Origin: DASXRA01 sp963737425
GTDB taxonomy: Bacteria > Actinomycetota > Actinomycetes > Mycobacteriales > Jatrophihabitantaceae
Direction: 5' to 3'
DNA length: 64,000 bases
NCBI GenBank assembly: GCA_963737425.1
Contig: CAVTSX010000008.1
Coordinates: forward strand, 806,001 to 870,000
Part shown: one piece after another, positions 53,766-62,493 of the stretch
Layout: each line of letters opens with the position of its first letter
Numbering within the stretch: the first letter of the stretch is position 1
Notes under the pieces: model-generated
Told to the model about the DNA's origin: nothing
Database searches by the model: none
What the model saw: the letters and a program-made list of their open reading frames with translations, nothing else
Translations under genes and position numbers: made by a program

Positions 53766-55637
53766 TCAGGTGGTGATGGCGGCTCGCGCGTGGGCGAGCC
53801 GCACTGCGGTCGACAGCGTGTCGATGTCGTAGGCCCCTTGATGGCGCCGGCCGTTGATGAAGAACGTCGGCGTGCCCGAGACGCCGCTGAGGTCGGCTGA
53901 GTCGACGTCCTCCGCGATCTGGGCGGCGCCGGCGTTGCGGTTGATGTCGCCGGCGAAGCGCTCGGTGTCGAGGCCGAGTTGGGCTGCGTACCGCATGAGG
54001 TCGTCCAGGTTGAGGTTGGCCTGGTTGGCCAGGAGCAGATCGTGCATCTGCCAGAATGCTCCCTGTCGGGCGGCGGCTTCGGCTGCCTCGGCAGCGAGCT
54101 GCGCGCGCGGGTGGACATCGTTGAGCGGCAGGTGCCGCCACACGTAGCGGACGTCGCCGAAGTCGGCGAGCAGTTCACGCACGACCGGCTCGGCCTCGCC
54201 GCAGTGCGGGCATTCGAAGTCGCCGTACTCGACGACGGTCACCGGAGCGTCGGCCGGGCCACGCTGATGATCGCGTTCGACGTCAACGTCGGCGGCGAGG
54301 TCGACGATCACGTCGCTGCGGCCGAGCACCGCCGGCAGTTGCACGTTTGCGGGCAGCCGCCGGATGGCGCGGAAGAGTCCCCAGGTGGCCGTGGCGGCAC
54401 ACAGCGCCGCGGTGAGCACGCCGAGCTTCGCCTCCTCGAGCCGCGTGCCGGTGAACGCAAGCGTCGAGATCTGCAGCGAGACGGTGAAGCCGATCGCGCC
54501 GAGCATCCCGGCGCCGCCGACCGCCGCCCAGCCGACGGGCGGTCGCAGCCGGCCTCGGCTGAGCATGGTGACCAGCCACGTGGCACCGGCGATTCCCAAT
54601 GGCTTACCGAGCAGGTAGCCGAACAGGATCCCCAATGTGATCGGGGAGGTGTAGGCGTGGGCGAGAAAGTGGCCGCTGATGTGGATGCCCGCATTCGACA
54701 GGGCGAACAAGGGCACGATCAGATAACTCGTCCACGGATGATAAAGCTGCTGCAGCCGTTCGTTGGGAGAGATGGCCGAGGCGACGCCGACCCGGGCTGA
54801 CCGCGCGAGTTCCGGCGTCGGCTGCTCGCGAAAGAGCCGGAACAGGTCGGTCGCGCGTTCCAGGTCGCTGCGCGTGGCGGGCGAGGCGTAGGTCAGCAGC
54901 CCCATCACCATGCCGACCGCAACCGGGTCGACGCCGGACTGGAACATCGCCACCCACGCGGTGACGCCGAGCGCCGCGTACACCGGGCCGCGGTGCAGCC
55001 GGCTGGTGCGGATGAGCGCCGTAGCCGTGAGGACCGCGAGGCCGACGAGCAGCGCCACCACCTCGACGTGCTTGGTGTACGCCAGGGCGATCACCACCAG
55101 CGCGACCAGATCGTCGACGACCGCGACGGTGAGCATGAACGAGCGCAGCCGGTCGGGCAGACCCGGACCCACCAGGGCCAGAACGCCCAGGGCAAACGCC
55201 GTGTCGGTCGACATCGCCGCGCCCCAGCCGCCGGCCGAGCCGCTGCCCGCGTTGGCGGCCAGATAGATCGCGATCGGAACGATCATGCCGCCGATGCCGG
55301 CAAGAACCGGCAATGCGACCCGGGTGCGCTGGCGTAGCTCGCCCATGTCGAATTCGCGACGTGCCTCCAGTCCGATGACGAACCAGAACAGCGTCATCAA
55401 CCCGGTGCTCACCCAGTCGCGCACCGGTTGCGACAACGAGGTGCTGCCGAGCCGGATCGTGAGGTCGGTCTGCCAGAGCCGTTCGTAGGAGCCGTTGTCG
55501 ACGTTCGCCCAGACGAGCGCGGCCACCGTCGCGCCGAGCAGGACGGCCGCGCTGCCGGTCTCGGTCTGCAGGAACCGGCGAAGCGGCGTCTGGAGGTTGC
55601 GCGTCCACGCGGTCCGGGCTGAGAGCGGTGCAGTCAC
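53766..55637 (-). CDS. NhaA Na+/H+ antiporter fused to a DsbA-like thioredoxin domain
   Basis: A 623-residue fusion. Residues 1 to about 420 are the NhaA antiporter, with about 12 spans and the ion-binding aspartates in the DTAFALG segment (near residue 144) and VAVVDDLVALVVIALAY (about residues 171-187). Residues about 440-623 form a DsbA/thioredoxin-like domain, YGDFECPHCGEAEPVV, with the active site CPHC near residue 475 and GVSGTPTFFINGR near the cis-Pro loop. NhaA exchanges sodium for protons at high pH; the added domain may sense or oxidise thiols. The fusion is known in actinobacteria. Start is GTG at 55637. Confidence 0.92.
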   Translation of the reverse strand: MTAPLSARTAWTRNLQTPLRRFLQTETGSAAVLLGATVAALVWANVDNGSYERLWQTDLTIRLGSTSLSQPVRDWVSTGLMTLFWFVIGLEARREFDMGELRQRTRVALPVLAGIGGMIVPIAIYLAANAGSGSAGGWGAAMSTDTAFALGVLALVGPGLPDRLRSFMLTVAVVDDLVALVVIALAYTKHVEVVALLVGLAVLTATALIRTSRLHRGPVYAALGVTAWVAMFQSGVDPVAVGMVMGLLTYASPATRSDLERATDLFRLFREQPTPELARSARVGVASAISPNERLQQLYHPWTSYLIVPLFALSNAGIHISGHFLAHAYTSPITLGILFGYLLGKPLGIAGATWLVTMLSRGRLRPPVGWAAVGGAGMLGAIGFTVSLQISTLAFTGTRLEEAKLGVLTAALCAATATWGLFRAIRRLPANVQLPAVLGRSDVIVDLAADVDVERDHQRGPADAPVTVVEYGDFECPHCGEAEPVVRELLADFGDVRYVWRHLPLNDVHPRAQLAAEAAEAAARQGAFWQMHDLLLANQANLNLDDLMRYAAQLGLDTERFAGDINRNAGAAQIAEDVDSADLSGVSGTPTFFINGRRHQGAYDIDTLSTAVRLAHARAAITT

Positions 55638-55679
55638 CTCGCGATTCTCACGAATCCGGCCCGAATGAGGTAGTCGGTG

Positions 55680-56408
55680 CTAGTCAGGAAGCGGTTGTCG
55701 CTCGGCGGTGAACGCCTCCTCGGCGAGCATCGCCCGGAACCTGTCCGGCCCGGCGAGCGACAGCAACGGCCCGACCTGGCTCGGCTGGCACAACATCGCG
55801 CGGTATTTGCGTTCCAGCAGTTCGCCGTCGAAGCTGCGGAAGATCGCGCAGTCCGCTGCCGCGACGGTCACCGGCTCCCGATCGGCCATCATCACCATCT
55901 TCGGGTCGATGACCTCATAGACCACGGCCTGCCACTCGGGCGTCTGCACCTGGTGGAACACCCGCGCGTCCGTTCCCGCCACCGCGGCCGACGCCCACCG
56001 CGACACCGTCATGTGGTCGGGGTGATAGGTGCCGCCGTCCGGGCCGAAGGTGAGCACGGTGTCGGGCTGCACCTGTTTGACGATGTCACGCAGGCGGGCC
56101 GTGGCGGCATCCTGGTCGACCGAGTCGCAACCGCCGTCCGGGTAGTCGAGCCAGTGATGCTCGCTGACGCCGAGCACGGCCAGCGACTCGGCAAGTTCCT
56201 TGGTGCGCACCGCCGCCAGCGTCGGGCCGTTGGGCCAGCGGGCCGGGTCGGTCGAGCCCTGCTCGCCTCGAGTCGCCGTCACGCAGACGACTCGCTGCCC
56301 GGCGAGGACCGCGCTGGCCATGAGCCCGCCGCAGCAGTAGCCCTCGTCGTCGGGGTGCGCCCACACGGACAGAATGGTGCCGAGTTCGCCGATCACGGGT
56401 CGGGACAT
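55680..56408 (-). CDS. PIG-L/LmbE family deacetylase (mycothiol-type)
   Basis: A 242-residue zinc-dependent deacetylase-like protein. The metal motif AHPDDEGY is at residue 17 and the third ligand segment is HPDHMTVSRWAS near residue 105. This is the MshB/Mca/LmbE pattern, whose members deacetylate or hydrolyse mycothiol or glycosamine conjugates. Which of these it does is not certain. ATG 56408 begins just before the first strand. The frame open to 56972 is antisense to the FKBP gene and is not used. It is divergent from the FKBP. Confidence 0.9.
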   Translation of the reverse strand: MSRPVIGELGTILSVWAHPDDEGYCCGGLMASAVLAGQRVVCVTATRGEQGSTDPARWPNGPTLAAVRTKELAESLAVLGVSEHHWLDYPDGGCDSVDQDAATARLRDIVKQVQPDTVLTFGPDGGTYHPDHMTVSRWASAAVAGTDARVFHQVQTPEWQAVVYEVIDPKMVMMADREPVTVAAADCAIFRSFDGELLERKYRAMLCQPSQVGPLLSLAGPDRFRAMLAEEAFTAERQPLPD

Positions 56409-56529
56409 GCGACCAGTCTGCCGCACCCGAAACCCCCGATCGGGGGACTTCTGATCGGGCCCTTTGGTGACTTCCATACACTGTCGCGCGCGCACCCCGC
56501 GCCGAGTTCGCCCGGGAAGGACGCATTTC

Positions 56530-57243
56530 GTGTCGACGAACAAACAACGCCGCGACGCTGCTCGCCGCCAGCTCGAACAGCAGTTGCAGCTGCGCCAGGA
56601 GCGCGAAGCCGCGCGTAAACGCCGGACGCTGATCGCGACGGTGGCCGGAACGGTAGTGCTGGCGCTCATCGTCGTCATCATCGTGGTGGCGGCCACGAGC
56701 GGCAGCAAGAAGAAGAAGACGGCCGCAAACCCGGCCAGCTCGCCGACCAGCCCCGCTGCGTCGTCGCCGTCCGCACCGTCCGCCACACCGTCGCCGGCGC
56801 GCGCGGCGACCGGCCCGGCGGTCACGTTCAGCGGGGTGACGGTCAAGGGAGCCGCCGATCTCGGCGGTGCGCCCGCCGTCACGTCCAAGGCCTCGGCCGC
56901 GCCGGCCAAGCTCGAGTACAAGGATCTCGTTGTCGGAAAGGGCAAAGCGGCCACACCGGCGTCGACAGTCACCGTCCAGTACGTCGGCGCCCTCTACAAG
57001 GACGGCACCGGATTCGACTCGTCGTGGACCCGCGGCCAGCCCGCGCAGTTCCCGCTGAACGGCGTCGTGCCGGGCTTCACCCAGGGCATCGGCGGCACCA
57101 AGGGCGTCCCGCCGATGAAGGTCGGCGGGCGGCGGCTGATGATCCTGCCGGCGGCTCTGGGTTACGGAGCGCAGGCGAACGGGTCGATCCCGGCGAACTC
57201 GCCGCTGGTCTTCGTGGTCGACCTGAAGAGCATCGACAAGTGA
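56530..57243 (+). CDS. Membrane-anchored FKBP-type peptidyl-prolyl isomerase
   Basis: A 237-residue protein. An Arg/Gln-rich cytoplasmic head (1-32) is followed by one membrane span (about 35-57), a Ser/Pro/Ala linker and a C-terminal FKBP domain (about 135-237). That domain has TVTVQYVGALYKDGTGFDSS, the binding pocket segment FPLNGVVPGFTQGIGG, LPAALGYGA and SPLVFVVDLKSI. It catalyses cis-trans proline isomerisation on the outer face. GTG 56530 has GGAAGGA upstream. It is convergent with the second amidase gene (about 20 bp gap). Confidence 0.93.
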   Translation: MSTNKQRRDAARRQLEQQLQLRQEREAARKRRTLIATVAGTVVLALIVVIIVVAATSGSKKKKTAANPASSPTSPAASSPSAPSATPSPARAATGPAVTFSGVTVKGAADLGGAPAVTSKASAAPAKLEYKDLVVGKGKAATPASTVTVQYVGALYKDGTGFDSSWTRGQPAQFPLNGVVPGFTQGIGGTKGVPPMKVGGRRLMILPAALGYGAQANGSIPANSPLVFVVDLKSIDK

Positions 57244-57262
57244 CGCCACGCCGCGGGCTCGG

Positions 57263-58681
57263 CTAGGGCAACGCGGCGGCGTCCTGAATGCGAGGAAATG
57301 CCTGCTCCTGTTCGAGCAGGAAGGCGGTCTCGATCAGCGTGCGCTCGTCCCCGTAGGCCGCGCAGAGTTGGACGCCGATCGGGACGCCCTGCTCGGCCAT
57401 AGCCATAGGCAGCGAGATCGCCGGTGTGCCGGCGATGTTGTGCAACGGCGTGAACGCGACGTAGCGGCGCAGGCGCTCGATCAGCTCGTCGTACGGCACG
57501 GTCGGGCTGAGGTACCCGATCTGCGGCGTGACGTGTGCGAGCACGGGTGACAGCACCAGTTCCAGGCGCGCGAACATCCGGGCATAGACGTTTTTGACGG
57601 CGCGCAGCCGGCGGATCGCGCCGGGCGTGTGGCGCACATTGCGGGTGTGCTGGCGGCGCAGGCCAACGGTCAGCCCGTCGAGGCGTCGCGCGTCGAAGGA
57701 CCGGTCGAAGCTGACCTTGCCGGTGGTCGCGGCCATAGCGGCCAGCAGCCCCCAGTACTGCACGAAGTCGACGGCGAACTGGTCGCTGACCGGCAACGCG
57801 ATCGGCTCGATGCGGTGGCCGGCCTTTTCCAGCAGGGTCGCGGTCTTCTCGACTGCGGCGCGAGTCTCTGGATCGACCGCCGCGCCGGTGACCGAATCCA
57901 GGACCAGGCCGATGCGCAGCCGGCGGTTCGCCGGCCCCTGCACCAGGCCCACCGGCGCGAGTGCGGGGTTGCGCCAGTAGTCCTCGGCAGCCGCCAGGAA
58001 CGCGGCCGTATCGCGGACGGTCCGGGTGAGAACGCCTTCGGAGATCATGTTGATCGGCAGGTGCCGGGCCTGTTCGGCGTCGACGTGACGGTGCTTGCTC
58101 GGCTTGAGCCCGACCAGTCCGGCACACGCCGCGGGAATCCGGATCGAGCCGCCGCCGTCGTTGGCGTGCGCGATCGGGACGACTCCAGCGGCGACCAGAG
58201 CGGCCGAGCCGCCCGATGACGCCCCGACGGAGTAGCCGGTGTGCCACGGGTTGCGCGTCGGCTCGTGCGACATGAACTCGGTGCTGGCGCTGAACCCGAA
58301 CTCGGGCATCCGGCTCTTGCCGAGCACGGTCATGCCCGTGCTCAGGTACTGACGGGCGTAGCGGCCGTCCCGGGTCTTCGCGCGCCCGACGTAGGCATCG
58401 GTGCCGTGATTGGTCGGCATACCCCGCACATCGGTGTTGTCCTTGACGAAGGTCGGCACGCCGTACAGGGGACCGCCACCGCTGTCGGCATATCGCGGCG
58501 AGTCGTAGCTGGTGAACGCGGTGGCGTTCAGCAGCGGATCGACCGAGCGCGCCCGGGCGATGGCCGCGTCGGTGATGTCCTGCGGGCGGAGCTCACCTGT
58601 GGCGATCAGGTCGGCGAGCGCGACCGCGTCATGCTCGCCGAGCGCATCGTCACCGAAAGCATGGATCCGTCTGCCGGTCAT
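57263..58681 (-). CDS. Amidase signature family protein (B)
   Basis: A 472-residue amidase with all triad segments: Lys in VPTFVKDNTDV (about residue 80), cis-Ser in SVGASSGGSAALVA (about residue 154) and nucleophile Ser in HANDGGGSIRIPAACAG (about residue 178), followed by LVGLKPSKHRH. It is close in type to 6-aminohexanoate-cyclic-dimer and indoleacetamide hydrolases, but the substrate is unknown. Start ATG 58681. It is not closely related to the amidase at 52217, since the sequence around the nucleophile differs. Confidence 0.92.
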   Translation of the reverse strand: MTGRRIHAFGDDALGEHDAVALADLIATGELRPQDITDAAIARARSVDPLLNATAFTSYDSPRYADSGGGPLYGVPTFVKDNTDVRGMPTNHGTDAYVGRAKTRDGRYARQYLSTGMTVLGKSRMPEFGFSASTEFMSHEPTRNPWHTGYSVGASSGGSAALVAAGVVPIAHANDGGGSIRIPAACAGLVGLKPSKHRHVDAEQARHLPINMISEGVLTRTVRDTAAFLAAAEDYWRNPALAPVGLVQGPANRRLRIGLVLDSVTGAAVDPETRAAVEKTATLLEKAGHRIEPIALPVSDQFAVDFVQYWGLLAAMAATTGKVSFDRSFDARRLDGLTVGLRRQHTRNVRHTPGAIRRLRAVKNVYARMFARLELVLSPVLAHVTPQIGYLSPTVPYDELIERLRRYVAFTPLHNIAGTPAISLPMAMAEQGVPIGVQLCAAYGDERTLIETAFLLEQEQAFPRIQDAAALP

Positions 58682-58703
58682 CCGCCCACCCCCGGCTGTG
58701 ACC

Positions 58704-59279
58704 TTACGTTGCCGCGGCGGTGCGCCGGCCGGGCTTCGTGCCGGGCGGCCCGCCCGGTTCGGCTCGTTCGGCTAGTACGGCCGGTTCAGCCGGTGCAGCC
58801 GATTCGGCCGGTTCATTCAGGGCCAACGTCATGAACGTGCTGTTCCGGCTCGGGCGGTAGTCGCCGAACGGCCCGCAGGCGACGAATCCCGCGCTCGCAT
58901 ACAGCGACCGGGCCGCAGCGAACGCCGGCATGGAGCCTGTTTCCAGGCTTACCCGGCGCAGGCCGCGCTCGCGGGCGACCCCGATCAGATGGTCGAGCAT
59001 CGCCCGCCCGACCCCGCGGCCCCGGGCCGCCTGGGCGGTATGCATGGACTTCAGCTCGGCGTGGTCGTCGCCGAGCTGCTTCAGCGCCCCGACGCCGAGC
59101 AGTTCGCCGTCGCTGCGGAAGCTGAAGAAGGCCAGCGCGGGATCGAGCAGGGAGTCGACGTCGAGGGCATGAACGTCCTCGGGCGGGCTGTGCGAGTTGG
59201 CGAAGGCGAGGTGGCGCTCGAGCAGCTCGCGGACATCGTCGGCCCGTGGGTCGTCAATCGCGATATCGCCGTGCGGCAT
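58704..59279 (-). CDS. GNAT family N-acetyltransferase with low-complexity tail
   Basis: A 191-residue protein. Residues 1-150 are a GNAT domain of the putative PaaI/YitI-type: LKSMHTAQAARGRGVGRAMLDHLIGVA carries the acetyl-CoA loop RGRGVG (about residue 88) and LYASAGFVACGPFGDYRPS the C-terminal strand. Residues 155-191 are an Ala/Glu/Pro-rich tail (AESAAPAEPAVLAERAEP) that looks like recent repeat expansion and is probably disordered. ATG 59279 begins at the first strand; longer frames overlap the sigma-factor gene. Confidence 0.88.
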   Translation of the reverse strand: MPHGDIAIDDPRADDVRELLERHLAFANSHSPPEDVHALDVDSLLDPALAFFSFRSDGELLGVGALKQLGDDHAELKSMHTAQAARGRGVGRAMLDHLIGVARERGLRRVSLETGSMPAFAAARSLYASAGFVACGPFGDYRPSRNSTFMTLALNEPAESAAPAEPAVLAERAEPGGPPGTKPGRRTAAAT

Positions 59280-59374
59280 CCGACGAGCGTATGGAATCAC
59301 AAGTGCCGTTCGCGCCCGCCCCGTATCGGGCGCCGAAGCCGGCTGCCGTGCGGTCGAGAACGGATCAGGGCCGG

Positions 59375-60247
59375 TCATGCCGGTAGTTCCCGTAGTTCCC
59401 CGAGTTTGCCGGGGTTGGAGACGAGGTAGATCGCGGTGACGAGGCTGCTCTGCGGATCGAGGTCGAGCACGAAGACGGCGTAGGGCTGCCCGTCGGCCAC
59501 CGCCACCGCGGCGGGGCCGCCGTAGAGGTCCAGGTACCGGATCGCCGTCCCGGCGGGGAGCCGAGCCGGGGAGCGGGCCAGCAGCCGGGCGACGTGGTCG
59601 GCACCGACGACCACGCGGCGCGGCCCGGGTGTCAGGCCGCCGGTGTCGCCGTGCAGCGTCACCTCGGGCGCCAGCACCTTCATCAGTCCGGGCAGGTCGC
59701 CCCCGACGCACGCTCGCAGGAAACGCTCGGTGGCCTCGCGTCGAGCGCGGCGATCGGTGACGAACCGGGGGCGTCTGGCCTCGACGTTGGCCCGCGCCCG
59801 GTGGCCGAGTTGGCGCACCGCCGAGTCGCTACGGCCGATGATCTGCGCGATCTCGGGGTAGCTGAATGCGAATACCTCATGGAGCACGAAGACTGCTCGT
59901 TCCAACGGCGAAAGGGTTTCGAGGACGATCAGCAGGGCCATCGATACCGATTCGGCAAGCTCTGCCGGCATGTCTGGCTCGGTGATGACGACCTCGGGTA
60001 GCCACGGTCCGACGTACACCTCGCGCCGCGCCCGTTGCCTGCGCAGCCGGTCGATCGCGAGACGAGTCGTGACCGTGACCAGGAAGCCGCGCTGGTCGTC
60101 GATGGTCGCGGCGTCGACGTCGCGCCACCGTAGCCACGCATCCTGCACGACATCGTCGGCATCGGTCATCGAGCCGAGCACCCGATAGGCAACCGCGCGC
60201 AGCAATCCGCGATGCGCCGCGAACGCCTCGGTAGATGCGTCGTTCAT
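59375..60247 (-). CDS. sigJ: ECF RNA polymerase sigma factor, SigJ-type with SnoaL-like C-terminal domain
   Basis: A 290-residue sigma factor. Region 2 (about residues 10-75) has AYRVLGSMTDADDVVQDAWLRW, the helix that opens the -10 element. Region 4 (about 105-160) has LSPLERAVFVLHEVFAFSYPEIAQIIGRSDSAVRQLGHRARA. A SnoaL-like fold of about 110 residues follows, as in SigJ/ECF41 proteins, where it modulates activity. No anti-sigma gene is adjacent; the divergent doxX gene is the known type of partner. ATG 60247 is preferred to 60283 because the promoter described at 60254-60281 would otherwise lie inside the coding region. Confidence 0.93.
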   Translation of the reverse strand: MNDASTEAFAAHRGLLRAVAYRVLGSMTDADDVVQDAWLRWRDVDAATIDDQRGFLVTVTTRLAIDRLRRQRARREVYVGPWLPEVVITEPDMPAELAESVSMALLIVLETLSPLERAVFVLHEVFAFSYPEIAQIIGRSDSAVRQLGHRARANVEARRPRFVTDRRARREATERFLRACVGGDLPGLMKVLAPEVTLHGDTGGLTPGPRRVVVGADHVARLLARSPARLPAGTAIRYLDLYGGPAAVAVADGQPYAVFVLDLDPQSSLVTAIYLVSNPGKLGELRELPA

Positions 60248-60253
60248 GCGACT

Positions 60254-60281
60254 AAGACGTAGCGCACCGGCGAGCTGTGAC
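60254..60281 (-). promoter_or_regulatory. Predicted ECF/SigJ-type promoter of sigJ (autoregulatory)
   Basis: Read leftwards, GTCACA (60281-60276), a 16-base spacer and CGTCTT (60259-60254). The expected transcription start falls at about the ATG at 60247, giving a leaderless transcript. Confidence 0.6.
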
Positions 60282-60300
60282 ATGACGACCGGTTCGCCAT

Positions 60301-60329
60301 GTCACACCTCGGCCCGGGCCGTGCGTCGT
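60301..60329 (+). promoter_or_regulatory. Predicted ECF/SigJ-type promoter of doxX
   Basis: GTCACA (60301-60306), a 17-base spacer and CGTCGT (60324-60329), about 50 bp before the doxX ATG, facing away from sigJ. Together with the opposite promoter it forms the inverted repeat TGTGACATG...CATGTCACA (60276-60306). Confidence 0.6.
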
Positions 60330-60379
60330 ACCGCGACATCGCAGCGCGACATCACGACGGTGAAAAGGAACGGGAACTG

Positions 60380-60745
60380 ATGAACGCTCTCCTGTGGACC
60401 TTGCAGGCCATGCTCGCGTTTACCTTCCTGACCTCCGGCGTCTTGAAGTCGACGCTGTCGAAGGCGAGGCTTGTCTCGATGGGCCAGACCGGTGTGGGCC
60501 CGCTGCCGATGCCACTGGTGAGGTTCGGCGCGATCTGCGAGTTGTTCGGCGCACTCGGCGTCGTCTTGCCACGGGCCACCGGCATCGCGCCGGTCCTGAC
60601 GCCGCTCGCGGCGTGCGGGTTTTCGATCATCATGGTTGTGGCGATCAGCGTGCACGTCCACCTGCGCGAGGTCCGCAACTCACTGGCCACCACAGGGATC
60701 CTCGTTGCCGCGCTGGTTGTCGCGATCAGCCGATTCACCTGGTGA
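60380..60745 (+). CDS. DoxX family membrane protein
   Basis: A 121-residue protein of four membrane spans (LLWTLQAMLAFTFLTSGVLK, FGAICELFGALGVVL, LTPLAACGFSIIMVVAI, ATTGILVAALVVAIS). The DoxX-like fold is found in membrane redox or integrity complexes. Genes of this kind are commonly paired with ECF41/SigJ-type sigma factors as the target. AAAGGAACGGG precedes ATG 60380. The last 11 bases overlap the convergent maleylpyruvate-isomerase-like gene. Confidence 0.92.
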   Translation: MNALLWTLQAMLAFTFLTSGVLKSTLSKARLVSMGQTGVGPLPMPLVRFGAICELFGALGVVLPRATGIAPVLTPLAACGFSIIMVVAISVHVHLREVRNSLATTGILVAALVVAISRFTW

Positions 60746-61220
60746 TACCTCCCTGACCGGCAAGTGCGCGCAGCCTCGCAGCATGGCCGGGCACGTGCTC
60801 GATGGCCCGCAGTTGGATCAGCTTGCTCCACGGCAGTTGCTGGTCCGGGATGGCGTTGCCGGCGCGATCGACGAGGCGAAGCCGGATGATCGCGCGGGCG
60901 GAGTCTTCGGGAATGGCGCGCAGCGCGGCAAGCAATTCTGCTGCGTTGCTGCGTACGAGATGCACGCGCTCGGCGTGTGACGTCGCTGCGATCAACGCCG
61001 CGATGGCGTCGGCATCCATGGCGTCGCGGTTGTCGACGACCGTCGGGAGTCCGGCGCGGACGTCTCGTGCGGCGGCGGCAAGAATGCGGTCGCTCAACGC
61101 GATATGGCAGAGCGTCCACTCGACGGTGTCGCGCGCTGACGCGGGAAGCCGGACGCGTGCGGTTGCGTCGGCGGCAGCGAGCAACTGACGGTATGCGGTG
61201 TCGAGGCCGGTCAGGTCCAT
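60735..61220 (-). CDS. DinB/maleylpyruvate isomerase-like protein
   Basis: A 161-residue helical protein. The segments TVEWTLCHIALSDRILAAAARDV and HAERVHLVRSNAAELLAAL resemble the mycothiol-dependent maleylpyruvate isomerase/DinB four-helix bundle, where a conserved His (here in LCHIALSD) helps bind metal. The other metal ligands are not clearly seen, so activity is uncertain. It starts one base after the MFS stop on the same strand, suggesting an operon with the pump, and overlaps the doxX end. Confidence 0.72.
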   Translation of the reverse strand: MDLTGLDTAYRQLLAAADATARVRLPASARDTVEWTLCHIALSDRILAAAARDVRAGLPTVVDNRDAMDADAIAALIAATSHAERVHLVRSNAAELLAALRAIPEDSARAIIRLRLVDRAGNAIPDQQLPWSKLIQLRAIEHVPGHAARLRALAGQGGITR

Positions 61221-62453
61221 TTATCGCCGCCCGGGAGAGGCGTTGGTGGTCTGTTGGCGATATGCCGCGGCGGGTGGTGCTGGAGCCGGGCTGCGGCGGA
61301 TTCGGCGCAGCGCTGCGAGCAAAAGCAGGCACAGGGCGGCGACCACACCGGCGAAGTACTGGACGGCGGCCAGCAGGCCGATCACGGTTGCCAGGAAGCC
61401 GACGCCGATCACCGGGAGCCCGACGCCGAGGTAGATGACGACGTAGAAGCTGGACAGCACGTCGGCATGGCGTTCTGCGGGGGCGGCCTCGTTCAGCGCG
61501 GTGAGGCCGCCGAGAAACACCAGCCCCTGGCCGACGCCGGCGATCACCGTCGCGAGCAGTAGTAAGGGCAGCGACGAGATGCCACCGGCGACACCGAGCA
61601 GGATCAAGCCGAGGGCGAGCAGCGGCAGGCCGATCAGCTCGATTTCGGCGGCCCGCCGGCCGTAGCCCGCGACCTGGGCGAGGGCGGAACCGGCGAGCAT
61701 CACCGCCACCGCGCCACCGCTGAGCAGCAGGTTGCTGTTGCCGGACAGCTTCGTGACGTAGGTGGGCACCAGCGTCAGGAACAGGCCGATGACCGCGAAG
61801 GCCAGAAAGCTCGCCGTGCCGCTCGTCGCGAAGACCGCACGTGTGCTGATCGGGATCTGTGGACGTCGCGGCCGCGAGCGGGCGCCAGGCGGGGCCGCGG
61901 GCAGCGACAGCATCGCCGCGCCGGCCGGCACCAGGAGCACGATCTCGATCACGAAGGGCAGCACCCGCGGCGCGGGGGCGTACTGCGCCAGCAACCCGCC
62001 CAACAGCGGCCCAAGGCCGAGCCCGCCCACGGCGGCCACCGTCGACACCAGCGCGGCCCGACGCCGGTTGCCGGTGGGTTCGAGGTCGCTCAGCGCCGCG
62101 GTGAGCGCACCGGACGCGAGTCCGAGCGCGAGGCCCTGCAGGACCCGGGCGGCGAACAACCAGGACGTGCCCTGCGCAAGGGCGAAGACGAGCGACCCCA
62201 GCATCGCGAGCGCGACCGCGGGCACCAGCACCCGGCGCCGGCCAACCGCGTCCGACAACGACCCGGTGACCAGCAGCGACGGGATCAGCGCCGCCACGTA
62301 CGCGGCGAAGACGAGCGTGACCACAAGTGGCGAGAACCCGAACGCCACCTCGTAACCGTGATACAGCGGCGTGGCGACATTGGTTCCTGTCAACAGGATC
62401 AACATCGTGTAAGCGGCCGACCAGAAGCCGCGCCGTGAAGATGTCGGTAGCAC
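61221..62453 (-). CDS. MFS transporter (12-TM)
   Basis: A roughly 410-residue major facilitator protein with about 12 membrane spans. The loop motif GSLSDAVGRRRVLVPA between spans 2 and 3 is motif A (GxLaDrxGrr), and the C-terminal cytoplasmic tail is Ala/Pro/Arg-rich. The family exports drugs or metabolites, and the substrate is unknown. The start is uncertain: GTG 62453 has GGGGTGGGCG upstream and is used, and TTG 62465 is possible. It lies divergent from an ArsR-type regulator, with two operators between them, so it is probably its repressed target. Confidence 0.9.
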   Translation of the reverse strand: MLPTSSRRGFWSAAYTMLILLTGTNVATPLYHGYEVAFGFSPLVVTLVFAAYVAALIPSLLVTGSLSDAVGRRRVLVPAVALAMLGSLVFALAQGTSWLFAARVLQGLALGLASGALTAALSDLEPTGNRRRAALVSTVAAVGGLGLGPLLGGLLAQYAPAPRVLPFVIEIVLLVPAGAAMLSLPAAPPGARSRPRRPQIPISTRAVFATSGTASFLAFAVIGLFLTLVPTYVTKLSGNSNLLLSGGAVAVMLAGSALAQVAGYGRRAAEIELIGLPLLALGLILLGVAGGISSLPLLLLATVIAGVGQGLVFLGGLTALNEAAPAERHADVLSSFYVVIYLGVGLPVIGVGFLATVIGLLAAVQYFAGVVAALCLLLLAALRRIRRSPAPAPPAAAYRQQTTNASPGRR

Positions 62454-62467
62454 CGCCCACCCCAATC

Positions 62468-62488
62468 ATGTTCGATGCAGCCGAACAT
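62468..62488. promoter_or_regulatory. Operator 1, ATGTTCG-N7-CGAACAT
   Basis: A perfect 7-bp inverted pair of 21 bp in all, next to the MFS start codon. It would overlap the MFS promoter or its first bases. Confidence 0.75.
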
Positions 62489-62493
62489 AGCAG

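Noticed and set aside
60247..60283. Longer start for sigJ at ATG 60283
   Set aside because: It would put the well-formed promoter boxes inside the coding sequence, and ATG 60247 gives the usual family start.
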